Shown here one piece after another: positions 1 to 10,729 of a DNA stretch of 64,000 nt. Numbering within the stretch: the first letter of the stretch is position 1; every line of letters starts with the position of its first letter. The stretch covers positions 121,357 to 185,356 of the forward strand of contig QKWP01000585.1 in NCBI GenBank assembly GCA_003550325.1. The letters are read 5' to 3'. Below the pieces are notes generated by a model. That model did not search any database. It was given only the letters and a program-made list of their open reading frames with translations, and had not been told where the DNA came from. The position numbers and the translations under genes are program-made. The stretch is from Gigaspora rosea. Lineage: Eukaryota; Glomeromycota; Glomeromycetes; Diversisporales; Gigasporaceae.

Positions 1-99
1 AAAAAAATCTTATTAAGAATTTATAGACTATAAAAGTGATACATATGTATTATAAATATATATATTATAAATTATTGTTAATGTATTAATTTGTTTATG

Positions 100-640
100 C
101 TCTAAAAAAGCAAGTATAGTTTTTTTGCAAAATATATCTGCTAATACTTTTTCTTTTTATAATCTAAAACTATAATACTTATTCTAAAGTAGCATTTTTA
201 TATGATGATATTTTTTTTAATTCAAGAGTACTATTATTGAAAAAAGTTAGTATAATGTTCTTATAAGATGTGCTTGCTAATACTTTTCTTGTTCAAAACT
301 ATAATATTAAGATTCTAATCTAAAAATATTAAAAAAAAAGTTAGTATAGAGTTCTTATTAATTTCATTTGCTATTGCATTTCTAATATTTAATTTGCAAA
401 CAAGCTTGTTTAATATTCTTGAAAAGTACACTTGTCAATACTTCTTTTCTTTTTGATTTAAAAGTATTAGTACTCTATTCAAACAATATAGCATTCTTTA
501 CAAAGTGCACCTGCAAGATTATTATTTTTGTATACTGCATTTGTAATTTTTTTTGCCTTTTAACTCAAGAATATTACTTTCAAAAAATAACAAAGTTACT
601 ATATTTTTTTGCATTGTTTTCTTTTTGCTATTTAGCTTTC
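100..640 (-). pseudogene. Probable relic of a leucine-rich-repeat gene
   Basis: On the minus strand short phrases recur at LRR-like spacing, for example LAGALCKE near 515 and a degraded counterpart of K-LA-x-LCKN-T near 140, separated by many stops. Their layout matches the clearer LRR relic at 35.46-36.17 kb, whose units read like RNI or NLRC3-type repeats. The stretch is heavily A+T-drifted and cannot encode a protein now. The call rests on this resemblance alone; it could be chance in an AT-rich background. Confidence 0.35.
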
Positions 641-823
641 TGAAGATCAAGCATGTCAAGAGGCATTGGAACAGCTATGAAAAAAGACTAGATCTTATAA
701 ACTTTTATATGATTATATGATATACAACAATCTATTGTACTATATATTAAAATTTTATACTTGTACAATATAATTAGTAACAATTTGGTTTTCGGTATTA
801 TTTTTAAGAAGATTTCTAATTTA

Positions 824-1149
824 CACTACAGGTAATTATTACCTGTAGTCAATTTCCAATTAAAATTCAGGATTAGGTATAACATGTAAATTAATTTTTG
901 TATAACAAAAACAAAGAAAATTTTAAAAATTATTAAAATTGCTTCTAACCTAAAAACCTGCCTATAAAATTACTTTTTTTTATACAGTACAAAAAAAAAA
1001 TTACTTGCTAAATTTTACTATATATAATCTCTATTCTAATTTTTAGCCTTTACCCTTACTCTAACATTAAAAAAATTTAACTTTTATTTAATAAAAATTG
1101 TTTATTTTTATTTATTTATTTAAATTACAAGTAATAATTACCTGTAGTG
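824..1149. mobile_element. MITE-like element with palindromic ends
   Basis: Both ends carry the same near-palindrome, CACTACAGGTAATTATTAC at the left and its inverted, slightly changed form ending CCTGTAGTG at the right. The inside is AT-rich and non-coding. No clear target duplication was found, so the boundaries are approximate. Confidence 0.45.
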
Positions 1150-1471
1150 AACATTAGTTATTTTCTATTTTTAATTATAATATACTTCTAAACACTTAAA
1201 ATTAAAAAAAAAACAATTACAAATTTATTATAAATGTATTAAAAATAAAGTATTATTAATTACTTTGTTATCTAATCAAGACAATATTTATAATAGTAAA
1301 TGCTATATGCTTACAAAATAAAGTCTCTCAAAAAAAATCAATATTAAATAGCTTTATAATTAAAAACTTATAGTATCATTCTAATATTTGTACTACTTTA
1401 ATACTATATTTGCTTAAAAATTTTATAATTACTTATAACTCAAAAATTTCAATTCAAGTTTTACTTATATA
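1150..1471. other. AT-rich stretch, nothing seen
   Basis: Homopolymer-rich AT sequence with no coding signal, terminal repeat or tandem unit that I could support. Confidence 0.5.
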
Positions 1472-1479
1472 TGACCTAT

Positions 1480-1760
1480 TAGGGTTTCTCAAATTCAAAT
1501 CAAATCAAATATTGGGTCAATTTGAATTCGATCAAATCAAATTGACCCTAATTTGAATTTGATTTGATTCAAATATTTGAATTTGAATTTGATTTGAATT
1601 TGAATTTTTAATAGTAATTTTCAAATCAGATTAAATATTTGTCAAATCAAATCAAATTTAGCTATATTTGAATTTAATCAAATCAAATATAGTCAAATTT
1701 GAATTTGAATTTGATCAAATATTTGATTCAAATATTTGAAGATCAAATTGCGGAACTCTA
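1480..1760. mobile_element. hAT-like MITE, copy 1 (TAGGGTTYC family)
   Basis: A 281-bp element with ends TAGGGTTTC and GGAACTCTA (imperfect inverted repeats), flanked by a perfect 8-bp target duplication TGACCTAT at 1472-1479 and 1761-1768. The inside is built from inverted, interleaved AAATCAAAT and ATTTGATTTG units, so the whole can fold on itself. A second copy of the same structure lies at 47857-48141. An 8-bp duplication and YAGGG-type ends are typical of hAT elements. Confidence 0.85.
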
Positions 1761-1769
1761 TGACCTATA

Positions 1770-3580
1770 TTACAAAATTTTATAATTAACTAGTGAATTA
1801 TTAATTAGATTGAATTAATAAAAACAAACTATATTTTTTTTAAATAATTTTTTTAAACTTTAAGCATAATAACTTAGCAAAAAATTAATTAAATTTAATA
1901 ACAATTTTTTTAAACCAATTTTAAAAACTTGTAGAATTTATTTATAAAAATTTTTACTAAATTTGGTTAAGTTTTTGCTAAGTTATTTTTGTTTGAAGAT
2001 TCAAAAAAATTTTTATTAAAAAAAATATAGTATGTTTTTACTAACTCACCCCCAATTAATATATTTTAATTTTTTTTTGAACCATTTACTAGAAATTTTT
2101 TAAACCTAATTTTTTTTATAAAACTATATATATCTAATTCAAAATATAAAGTTATATTCTTATATCAAATTACAAAGAGTTTTAAATTTTCAAATATAAT
2201 TTAAATAGAATATTGTCAAAATTAGCTAGATTAAAAATATATATACTAAAGAAATATTTTTTATAGAATAATAAAAAAATTACAAGATTTTAGTATAATA
2301 TAATACAAATTATTATATAAATCCTATAAATATAAAATACTAATATTTTTGTATATTTATTTTAATAAACTTTTTATATTTTATTAAATTAATAAGCAAA
2401 ATCAAATAATTAAACCTTTAGAGCTTATTAAAGTAAATTTAATAGTAGTTAAATGATCTAAATTAGCCTAATAGATGCTATGATATCTTTAAATAATAAT
2501 TGGCCAACTATTTAAAATTATTATATAAGCAATAGTATATTTATATAAAAATTTTATATAGTTAGTTAATTATTTTTCTGAGATATCTAACAGCTAAGTA
2601 TTCACTAAATTGAATTAGTTAATTTAATTATTATTAAATTTTTTTAATAATCTCTACAACTTCTATTAATTAATTTTGTATTAATTTAGTAAAATGAAAT
2701 TTTCTTAAACAAATATAAAAATATTAATATTTTATATTTATAGAATTAATATAGTAATCTGTATCACATTATACTAAAATTTTGTATTTGTTGAATAGTA
2801 AATTATTAATTAATAATAGGTATTATTTTATAGTAATAGGTTGTTATAGTAATTTATATAAAATTGAGTATATAACTATATATATTGCTTATTATTGTCT
2901 AATTAAAATTACTTACAAACTTTATAACTTTTCTAATAAAAAAATACAAAAAATTTTGCTAATCCTAAAAATAATTTGTTGCAATATATAGAGTTACTAT
3001 AAAGATAGGTCTTCATCTATAATTTTTCTAATAATATAAATTAAAAACTATTAGCTATTTAATTCTTATTGTTGTAACAAAGCTTTTAATATTTTATATT
3101 ATATATATGGCTATACTTACTATTATTGATCAAAAATTTATAAAAAACATATTTAATCTGAAATTTATTGCTTTTATTATCTAATACTTTACAAAAGAAC
3201 AAATACTAGAAAATAACTACTAAATCTGAAAAAGCAGTATTAAATTTATTAACTTTATAGTTTATATTTTTAATATTACTTAAACTAAAAAACAAAATAC
3301 TATTTGAATTCATATAAATTTTCTTTATTAACTATAAGTAATATGAACTATACAAGATGAACTTCAAATACTATAAATATTTAATGTTAATAAAATATAT
3401 ATAATACAATAAAAGTTAAAGCTACTTTAGTACAAATTTAAAAATCTTTTAATTAAATATAAATAAATTTATATACACTAATACCAAATATATATAGTTA
3501 TTTAAATACTTATTTTTACAATTGTTAAATACTTATTTTTACAATTTTAAAATTTTATAAAAATATTCTTCATCTGGGGT
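1770..3580. other. AT-rich stretch with a fragment of a dispersed repeat
   Basis: Mostly extreme AT sequence with no gene. Around 2060-2260 it resembles a decayed copy of the repeat at 33.0-33.56 kb: both carry an ACCATTTACTAGAAA / ACCTTTTACCAGAAA motif followed by ACTATA-ATATCTGATTC-like text. Open stretches such as 2782-2991 encode only low-complexity residues and are not supported as genes. Confidence 0.45.
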
Positions 3581-3606
3581 GAGGTTTGATATTTCTCACC
3601 CAAATT

Positions 3607-3740
3607 ATGCTATCTCAAAATTTTACTAGGGTAACCCCTGTCGAATTTTTAACAAAAAATGATCCTCTCACGATTATACTTTAAATTTAATCCTAATCCT
3701 AACCCTAACCCTAACTCTAACCCTAATTCTAACTCTTTAA
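3607..3740 (+). repeat. Dispersed repeat T, copy 1, with telomere-like tract
   Basis: Starts with ATCTCAAAATTTTACTAGGG followed by TAACCCCTGT and leads about 60 bp later into a degenerate CCCTAA run near 3690-3735. The same lead-in and layout recur at 8186-8300 and, inverted, at 61800-61957. Because the CCCTAA tract is part of a repeated unit, it is not evidence of a chromosome end. Confidence 0.6.
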
Positions 3741-3863
3741 TATAACTAGGATTTTATTTTTATTTGAGAAGGGGGTGAATAATTCACCTGGGTGATGAAT
3801 AAATTATTTCAAATTATATTTATAAGTTATTGTATAGTGGATATCAGTTATCAGATCAAAATA

Positions 3864-4173
3864 CTATATATGTCTGAAAATAAGCTACTACCTAAATAAG
3901 CTACTCTCTGTTTTTTTTAAATCTTAAAAAATTCATTAGCAGTTGCTACATATAAAACTTTTTTTTTACTAAATAAACTTTAAAAGTTCGATTAAGTAAG
4001 TTGTTCAGCACATCAAAATATACCTATAGTAAAAATTTGGTAACTTTGGACAACTTTCATTAGTACGGTTTTCAATTTTTTCAAAAATTTCGATATTTCG
4101 AAAATAATCTACTTTACGATTTTTTGTGTAATTTTTTGGCCAAAAAAGGTAGCTTAATTTCGGACACATACAG
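3864..4173. mobile_element. mariner-like MITE
   Basis: A 310-bp element with imperfect terminal inverted repeats, CTATATATGTCTGAAAATAA on the left and the inverse of CTGTATGTGTCCGAAATTAA on the right, flanked by TA dinucleotides (3862-3863 and 4174-4175). The AAGCTAC motif follows each end. A partial relative occurs at about 8920-8965. Confidence 0.65.
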
Positions 4174-4177
4174 TATT

Positions 4178-4222
4178 TGTTAGAGATATATGGGCCACAA
4201 TGCGGCCCGTATATCTCTAACA
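4178..4222. repeat. 45-bp GC-rich palindrome
   Basis: Near-perfect inverted repeat: TGTTAGAGATATATGGGCC, a 7-base spacer, then GGCCCGTATATCTCTAACA. It abuts the right end of the preceding MITE, and CAGTATT occurs on both sides (4171-4177, 4227-4233), suggesting a small insertion. Confidence 0.7.
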
Positions 4223-4473
4223 GACACAGTATTTGATCTAATAACTGATATATATCTATACCATTGTGTTGATGTTTTATCTATTCATACTGTTTGGAGC
4301 ATAATTTTACACATAATTGCTGATTTAAAATTAGTAAATATTTGTTTTTGGCAAGGTTACATTTTTGTTTTGTGCAAAATAGCAGAAAAATAATTGGCAG
4401 AAAAGGTAAGTTTATTATTTTTCTTTTGCTCTATATAATCACAAAATTTAATTTTAAATTACAATAACGGTAT

Positions 4474-4670
4474 TATTGTTTGGCTGTTGTTACGTCTGCT
4501 GCACCAAAATTTTAATCATATATATTTGTACAGTAGAATTTTAAAATTTTTGTTAGACAGAGCTAATTATAATATCGGCTCTGTCTAATAAAAATTTAAA
4601 ACTCAAATGTACAAATATAATCAAAATTTTGGTATGGCAGTAACAACATTGCTGCACAATAATTAAAATT
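4474..4670. mobile_element. Foldback element, arms of about 90 bp
   Basis: Left arm 4474-4563 and right arm 4578-4670 are inverted copies (for example TTGTTAGACAGAGC against GCTCTGTCTAATAA) around a spacer of about 14 bp. No coding capacity and no clear target duplication. Confidence 0.7.
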
Positions 4671-4686
4671 ATATAATTATTAAATA

Positions 4687-4852
4687 TAGTCAAACCTTTA
4701 TATATGCATACTCTATAAATGCACACTCTTTATAACTGTATTTTATACTTTAGTCCCAATTAAAAATAGTACTTATAAAATTGTTCTCTATAAATGTACA
4801 CCTTTTTACAGATACATACTTATAGTTAGTTTCAAGAAGAGTGGTTTGACTA
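4687..4852. mobile_element. TA-flanked MITE related to the one inside the MULE
   Basis: Ends TAGTCAAACC and GGTTTGACTA, flanked by TA on both sides. The interior contains CTCTATAAATGCACAC-type words also seen in the 15014-15355 element (CAGTCAACCCTC ends, repeated TAAATGCAC words), so the two are related. It is 166 bp long and non-coding. Confidence 0.75.
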
Positions 4853-4855
4853 TAT

Positions 4856-5189
4856 GCAAATTCATAGTAAGTATCTTGTAACTCAATAATTAGAATTTAA
4901 TAATTTTATATCTTTTAATTTATCTTAATATAATAAATCAAATTATATAAAATTTTTTCTTTTTACTAAGTGTATAGCAACAATTTTATTGATTATTAAC
5001 AAATTCTAACCAATTAGTATTCTGAACTTAAACCTGGCTTGCCAATTTTGGTCATCAAATTCTTAGTATATACTGGTAATTTGTGCTTCTAGTATGACTT
5101 CTACAACTATAGTAGTATGCCTTTATTAATAATATTTGCATTTTTTTTTGAATATGCTATTATAAGTTCATATAGTATTAATCTTATAT
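4856..5189. other. AT-rich spacer, nothing seen
   Basis: No open frame of note, no repeat boundary and no RNA-like structure recognised. Confidence 0.45.
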
Positions 5190-5197
5190 CTTGTGAC

Positions 5198-6131
5198 CAG
5201 TGTTGGAAATCTCAGACTCAAACACTGTTCTCATGAGAACAGTATAATAGCTACAAGTGTTCTCAAACAATTGATATTGTTCTCACTTATATTACTAAAA
5301 AAAAAAAAAATAGCAGAATACTACAATATGAAGTATAACATCAAATAAGTAGTTATTATAGCAAATTAAAACCTCAACATAAAAATTAAATAAGGATATA
5401 AAATTATATAGCTAATTATTATATATTTATGAGAACAGTATTACATGTCACTCTGGTTATACCGACAGCTGGATTAACCGACAGCTGGTTATATTGACAC
5501 CTTTTTCAAAAAAAAATCTATAATGTTAAAAATTCATTGGTTATACCAACAATTATAAGAGATATTGGTTATAACAATATACTGACAATTTTAATATTAA
5601 AAAATTATTTAAGATAATTTTTATTGCTGGATATAGCGACAATTTTTATAAACCAACTGTCGTTATAGGTGTACCAATCAAATTAATTTTTTAAATTTGC
5701 TTTATACTAAGCTTAGCATGAAACAATAAGTATAAAATAAATTTATTTCATTATTTTATGCAAATATATGATGGATTTATTTTATGCTAAACATAAAACA
5801 AATTCATTTTGTGCTAAAATAAATTCATTTTGCTAAGTTTATAATTCTTAGTATAAGCTTGGTGAAAACAAAAAAATTTATCTCTGCCTAAGCTGACATA
5901 TCTACACAATATCAATATAATGTCAGTATAGATAGAGATGCTTATTAAACTGACATCTGGATATATCGACAATTTTTTCAATGCTGGAGAATGTCGATAT
6001 AACCAGAGTGATGTGTATTATTTTACTGCTTTCAAAAAATTTTTAATAGTAAACAGTAAAAAATTTATACTGTTCACAAATTTATAATAGTATTCTCATG
6101 AGAACTCTAAGAACACTAATTTCCAACACTG
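5198..6131. mobile_element. hAT-like element (CAGTGTTGG ends) with nested insertion
   Basis: Ends CAGTGTTGGAAAT and ATTTCCAACACTG, flanked by a perfect 8-bp target duplication CTTGTGAC at 5190-5197 and 6132-6139. CAGTGTTG ends with 8-bp duplications are hAT hallmarks. Of the 934 bp, 562 bp belong to a second element at 5449-6010, so the original was a MITE of about 370 bp. The word TCATGAGAAC lies just inside both ends. No transposase. Confidence 0.9.
5449..6010. mobile_element. Nested element with CACTCTGGTTATA ends
   Basis: Terminal inverted repeats CACTCTGGTTATACCGACA and the inverse of CACTCTGGTTATATCGACA, flanked by ATGT (5445-5448, 6011-6014), a possible 4-bp target duplication. The inside repeats CCGACAGCTGG-type words and contains inverted AAATTCATTTTG segments. 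It interrupts the hAT-like element and is therefore younger than it. Confidence 0.8.
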
Positions 6132-6139
6132 CTTGTGAC

Positions 6140-7340
6140 TTTATTTAATTTTAAATCAGAGTTCTAACAAGTTCTATTTTACTGCTACAGATTTTTTAGA
6201 TAATGAACAATTGCCTATTTTAGAATTAAGTCTATTTGTAGATATTCTGAGTTTCTGGTTCTTATAGTATTTTATATCATCAAGTACATTTTTTATAAAA
6301 GCTATAAAATTTAAAATATTGTATAGAATACTATATAAAAAATTATATATATTAATCTTTATATATTATTTAATATAGAATTTATGTAAAATAGCATGGG
6401 GGACATTCCATTCTGATGATTTCTGGAATCTACGTTACATGAGTATTTATATTGCATAGACTAGTAAAACTGAAACTTCGTGTATAAGCAAACTTATGAA
6501 AAAACTAGTATCGGTGCACTATTCTACTAATTGAATAACTTTGTAGCGAACGTCTCTATAGGAAATTATATTGCATCATGTTGCATCATACCATAATGAG
6601 GAGGTCTGTAATCAATAGAAATATTATACAGACAATAACAACGCTTAGTAGAAGTTCAGTGATATTCTAACTTACTGGAATGTTCTTTTTTCTAGATCCT
6701 TTTTTAAATTTGAAAGTAGTTGAAGTTTAAGACGTGTCAAACAAACTGTAGCCAACGTGAAAGAAAGAAAATTACTATATTGTATTTATTCTACGATTCT
6801 TATTATCATGAAGTTTCTTTTTTTTTAGTCCAGGTAATGCTTTGCTTAATTATTTAAGATACAACAGTTATTTGCAATTTTTTCATTTGTTGTTTTTTCT
6901 TCAATATGTCTGATTTCGTAAGGTTTTTTTTTGTTTAGTTCGTCCAATTCACTGACTATTATTATCGTTTTATATTTAGGCCTTTTTGCTAAAACCAAGA
7001 TGTTAAGTAGAAATAGGAATTCGATTATTGTATTAAAAACTTTTAAAAATAAAGATAGATTTTTTAATCAAATAAATATAACTACAAACTATATTTAAAA
7101 TGTTGACTGGCCTGCAAATAAGTTTATATTATTTTATTATGTGTATATTACTTAATAGTATGTATAAGTATTTCGATAGCCTATTTAATAAAAATTTTTA
7201 TTATTAAAGATCGTTTAACAACTAGAAAAACGAGGTTTAGGTGTGTAGGCTTGATTGATTTGCTAGTGATTGTAATGTGCACACTAAAATAACGTTTTTT
7301 AGGGTGTAGTCGTGTTAGCTAGTACCCGGATATGAAAAGT
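6140..7340. other. Intergenic stretch without recognised genes
   Basis: Somewhat less AT-rich at 6400-6800 but every frame is short and interrupted. I found no conserved domain, tRNA-like fold or repeat boundary. Confidence 0.4.
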
Positions 7341-7358
7341 TTCTTTAAAATTCTTAGA

Positions 7359-7373
7359 ATTCGAGAATATTCA
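7359..7373. promoter_or_regulatory. Heat-shock-element-like triple repeat
   Basis: ATTCG AGAAT ATTCA forms three contiguous alternating nTTCn/nGAAn units, the consensus bound by heat shock factor. A second pair (AGAAAGTTCC) lies near 7480. There is no recognisable gene downstream, so this is either the remnant of a promoter or chance. Confidence 0.25.
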
Positions 7374-7639
7374 CCACGTTCAACAATTGTCTAATCAACA
7401 GTGTGTCATGTGCATAGGGAGGTTGCTGCTGATTGGCCGATTCCCACATGATAAACCCGAGCTTTTCCGAAATTTGAGAAAGTTCCCCATGCTATGTAAA
7501 ATTGATTTAAATTTATATAAAAATAATTTTATAAAAAAAATTTATATAATTGTTATATATTTATGAATTTATATATAATAATTAAGTAACTTTTATATGC
7601 TATAAAATCTAAATAGATTTTTTTATATAAATTTTATAT

Positions 7640-8015
7640 AAAATAATTTATACATTACATGTGTGATGTTGTCACACCTGTTGCACCTGCCACAGATCAT
7701 AAAATCAGATGTGTCATAAAATCAAACATTTAAAATAACCTGTTTTTTTCATTTGTTAGGGTTAGGGTAAATATAGATTGTGTATATAGGCAAAAGAGAG
7801 TTTTATAGTAAAATTTTGCAAGGAATTTTTTTTTTGTTAGAATTCTAAAAATAGTTTCATATATTCAATTTTAAGTTATAGATGATTTTTGACAAAATGA
7901 ATATTTGTTTTGAATTTTTTGATTGTGTAATATTACATCTGATCTTGAAAATTGATTGGGAGAGCAACATATAAGTCACATCGCATGAGGTGATAAATAA
8001 ATTTACTCTTTTATA
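7640..8015 (+). repeat. Dispersed repeat U, copy 1
   Basis: Non-coding repeat of about 375 bp with landmarks GATGTTGTCACACCTG, a TTAGGGTTAGGG core, TAGTAAAATTTTGCAA, TTTTGACAAAATGAA and CATCTGATCTTGAAA. The same landmarks in the same order occur at 18.9-20.1 kb, where the repeat is split by an insertion, and in diverged form at 57.88-58.09 kb. Confidence 0.75.
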
Positions 8016-8019
8016 TATT

Positions 8020-8185
8020 ATTAATTTTAATATATTATAATTATATAATATTTATTGTAAATTTTAAATAAAAACTTTTATAAATATTATATATTAATAA
8101 ATTTTATATATGTAATTATATAGCCTTCATATATTATAAAATTTAAAAAAAATTTTATATAAATTTTTAAAAAAAGTAACAGTCA
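8020..8185. other. AT-rich spacer, nothing seen
   Basis: Short AT-rich sequence between two dispersed repeats. Confidence 0.4.
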
Positions 8186-8300
8186 ATATCTCAAAATTTT
8201 ATTAGGGTAACACCTGTTGTAGTTTTAATTAAAAATGCTCTTCTTGTAATTTAACCCCAATTCAACTCTAATTTATTTTAACTTTAATTATAACTTTTAT
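8186..8300 (+). repeat. Dispersed repeat T, copy 2 (decayed)
   Basis: ATCTCAAAATTTTATTAGGG followed by TAACACCTGTTG matches the lead-in at 3607; the CCCTAA-like tract here has drifted to CCCCAATTCAACTC-type sequence. Confidence 0.55.
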
Positions 8301-8979
8301 TTTTATTTTAATATTTTACTTATTTTGCTATTTAACATATCTTTATATTTTAAATTTTTATTATGTAACTGTTAAATAAATATTATTTAAAATAATATTT
8401 ATATATAAATTTATGCTATGCAAGTCTATATTGGGTTTATAGATCTATGTATAATTTTTAAATATAATTTATATAAAATTTTTATATAGCTTTATGTAAA
8501 AACAACTTCCTAATATAGTTTTTTAATTTAATTTAGCTAGTTTATTTCAATTATTTTGTTACTAAAAAATTTAAACTAGCAACTTTTTAATTTACAATTG
8601 TGGAGCATAAATGCTATGCTATTAACCCAGAGATTAATATATAAAAATTATTGAATTTTAATTACTACTAAAAATAGCTAAAATAATAAATAATAATTTT
8701 TATTTAAAAATATTATATTGTAGTAACAAATAAGAAACATTTAGTTATAATAAGTTATTTGTATAAATTTTATATAAAATTAAAAAATAAAGGTAGCAAA
8801 AATCTTTAACAATATTACTAAAACTGAAAAATCAAAAACCAGAGACAAAGAACTAAATAACAAGACTTTTAGAAAGGGTTTACTAACTTGGCTACAAAAA
8901 ATGTACAAGTTTTCTGACCAAAAGAAGGTAGCTTATTTTAGATAGTAGCATATTTTTGAATACATATAATACTAGTTAT
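8301..8979. other. AT-rich stretch with small repeat fragments
   Basis: No gene seen. Around 8590-8640 there is a faint tRNA-like remnant that I do not accept as a gene, and 8920-8965 carries AAGGTAGCTTATTTTAGA, a fragment related to the ends of the mariner-like MITE at 3864-4173. Confidence 0.4.
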
Positions 8980-9140
8980 TTATATAACCAAAAGTCATAG
9001 ATTATATATATTTGTATGATCAATAACTATCATATCAGATATAGATCATATTGGTTATATAATGTTATAGATTATATATACTTGCAAAATGACTAAATGA
9101 TCTATAACTAGTTATACAGATCATATTGGTTATATATATT
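8980..9140. repeat. Imperfect tandem repeat (GATCATATTGGTTATAT)
   Basis: The words ATAGATTATATATA and GATCATATTGGTTATAT recur at 70-80-bp spacing, giving two diverged units. Non-coding. Confidence 0.5.
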
Positions 9141-9151
9141 ATAGTCTGATA

Positions 9152-9253
9152 CTGTCCAGTAGTCCAATTTGAATGAACTTTTTTTAAAAAATGAAGCTTT
9201 TAGTGAGGCACATCTAACAAAAAAAGTTCATTCAATTTTGATCACTGGATCAG
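9152..9253. mobile_element. Small foldback MITE
   Basis: CTGTCCAGTAGTCCAATTTG at the left and the inverse of CTGATCCAGTGATCAAAATT at the right, with GAATGAACTTTTTT completing each arm. About 100 bp, non-coding. Confidence 0.6.
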
Positions 9254-9780
9254 TTATTATTTAAGTAAATATAGGTTTGTTATTTTTAGCAAATTAGATC
9301 AAAATTGGCCAAAATTTAGTTATAAACTATATGAGAGATATCTGGATCCTATTATAATACAATTGCACTTGCTATTTTTAATTTGCTATATCCAAAAACC
9401 ATGGTAAAACTATAAAATAGGATGATTAGTTATAACAATACTATTAAATCTGTAATTAATTATTTGTATAATAATATTGTAATATATTTATCTTAATTTG
9501 TAATTAATTTATTACTATAAATTTACAGGACTTAAGTTTTTTTGTATATAACAAAAAATTTATTTTATTGGCTATTAATTTTTATATAATTTGTCACAAA
9601 GTGAAGCGAAAGACTCTCTATTTTTATAATAGGGTTTGATCAGCAAATGTTTGTCTGTCTGGCCACATTATATAATATACAACCAATTACATTTAACTGA
9701 TTAACAAAAACAATAACAGATACATAATCAACTTATTATTTATATTGCTATAATTGCTATGTTGATATTAAATATAATAT
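9254..9780. other. AT-rich spacer, nothing seen
   Basis: No gene, terminal repeat or tandem array recognised. Confidence 0.4.
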
Positions 9781-9791
9781 ATAGTATATAT

Positions 9792-10148
9792 GGGCCCTCA
9801 AAAGTAGAATCAGAGAATTTGGCCGACCACAAGTTTTGAGAAAATTAGCAAAACTATTTTGTTACACAAAACCAAACAATTTAAAATTAGGTTATTCATG
9901 ATTAACAAACCTGTTTAAACAGGATTATTGGATCTGTATATCTGTATTACTATTGGTAAATCTCGGTAAATCTATTTTTAGATTATAGCGTCAAAAGCTT
10001 TTAACTATTGTATCGCAAAAATTTATTAAGTGATTAGACTTTCATTATTAAGTAAAAAAGATTGGGCCTAAAATTTTACACCTAATCAATCAAACAGATC
10101 AATTTTTAAAAAATAGTCAAATTTCTTGGTTTCTATTTTTGAGGGCCC
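9792..10148. mobile_element. Element with GGGCCCTCAAAA inverted ends
   Basis: GGGCCCTCAAAAGTAGAA at the left and the inverse of GGGCCCTCAAAAATAGAA at the right delimit 357 bp. The flanks are ATATAT on both sides, which could be a target duplication but is too simple to be sure. The interior is non-coding. Confidence 0.7.
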
Positions 10149-10715
10149 ATATATTAAAATTGGCTTCGAACATACAATGCTATGTATTTATTTAGTAATA
10201 TTATTATTATATAAAGCTAGAAATAGCTAAAGCTAAAAATTAGAAACCTTTATTTAAAAATATAAGGTTTATTAAAAATTTACTTGTACTCTTTTATTAT
10301 TAAATCTAATTCTAAACCTAATCTAATCCTATAACAAAACCCCCTAACAAAAGGCCCAAAAAATTTTGAAAATTTTATATTAAAATAATTAAAATTTCTA
10401 GCTTTAGCCATTTTCAGCTTCAGCTACAACATTATATATTATATTTATATAATTTTTATTATATAAAAGTTACTAGTATATTATAAAAATATATATATAC
10501 AAAAAAAACAGTTGCTATGGGCTATATAATATTCATTATAGAATTTTGGTTTATTAGATAAGTATCATCAGTATTTAGTACTATAATTTTTTGATACATA
10601 CTTTTATTAGCTAACTTTTTTTAATATTCTTTTTTTTTTTAATATAAAAATATTTAATAAAAAAGGTTCAATAAAAAAAAGATAAAGATAAGCTAGTCTA
10701 ATATTGGGTCTTTAT
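10149..10715. other. AT-rich spacer, nothing seen
   Basis: AT-rich DNA with a degenerate CCTAA-like stretch near 10300-10350. No gene recognised. Confidence 0.4.
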
Positions 10716-10729
10716 ACCAATAAATTATT

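Noticed and set aside
3670..3735. CCCTAA run as a telomere
   Set aside because: Short, degenerate, internal and part of a repeat with other copies, so not a chromosome end.
8590..8640. tRNA-like remnant on the minus strand
   Set aside because: Only a loose A-box/B-box resemblance; no acceptor stem pairing, so neither a tRNA gene nor a firm SINE.
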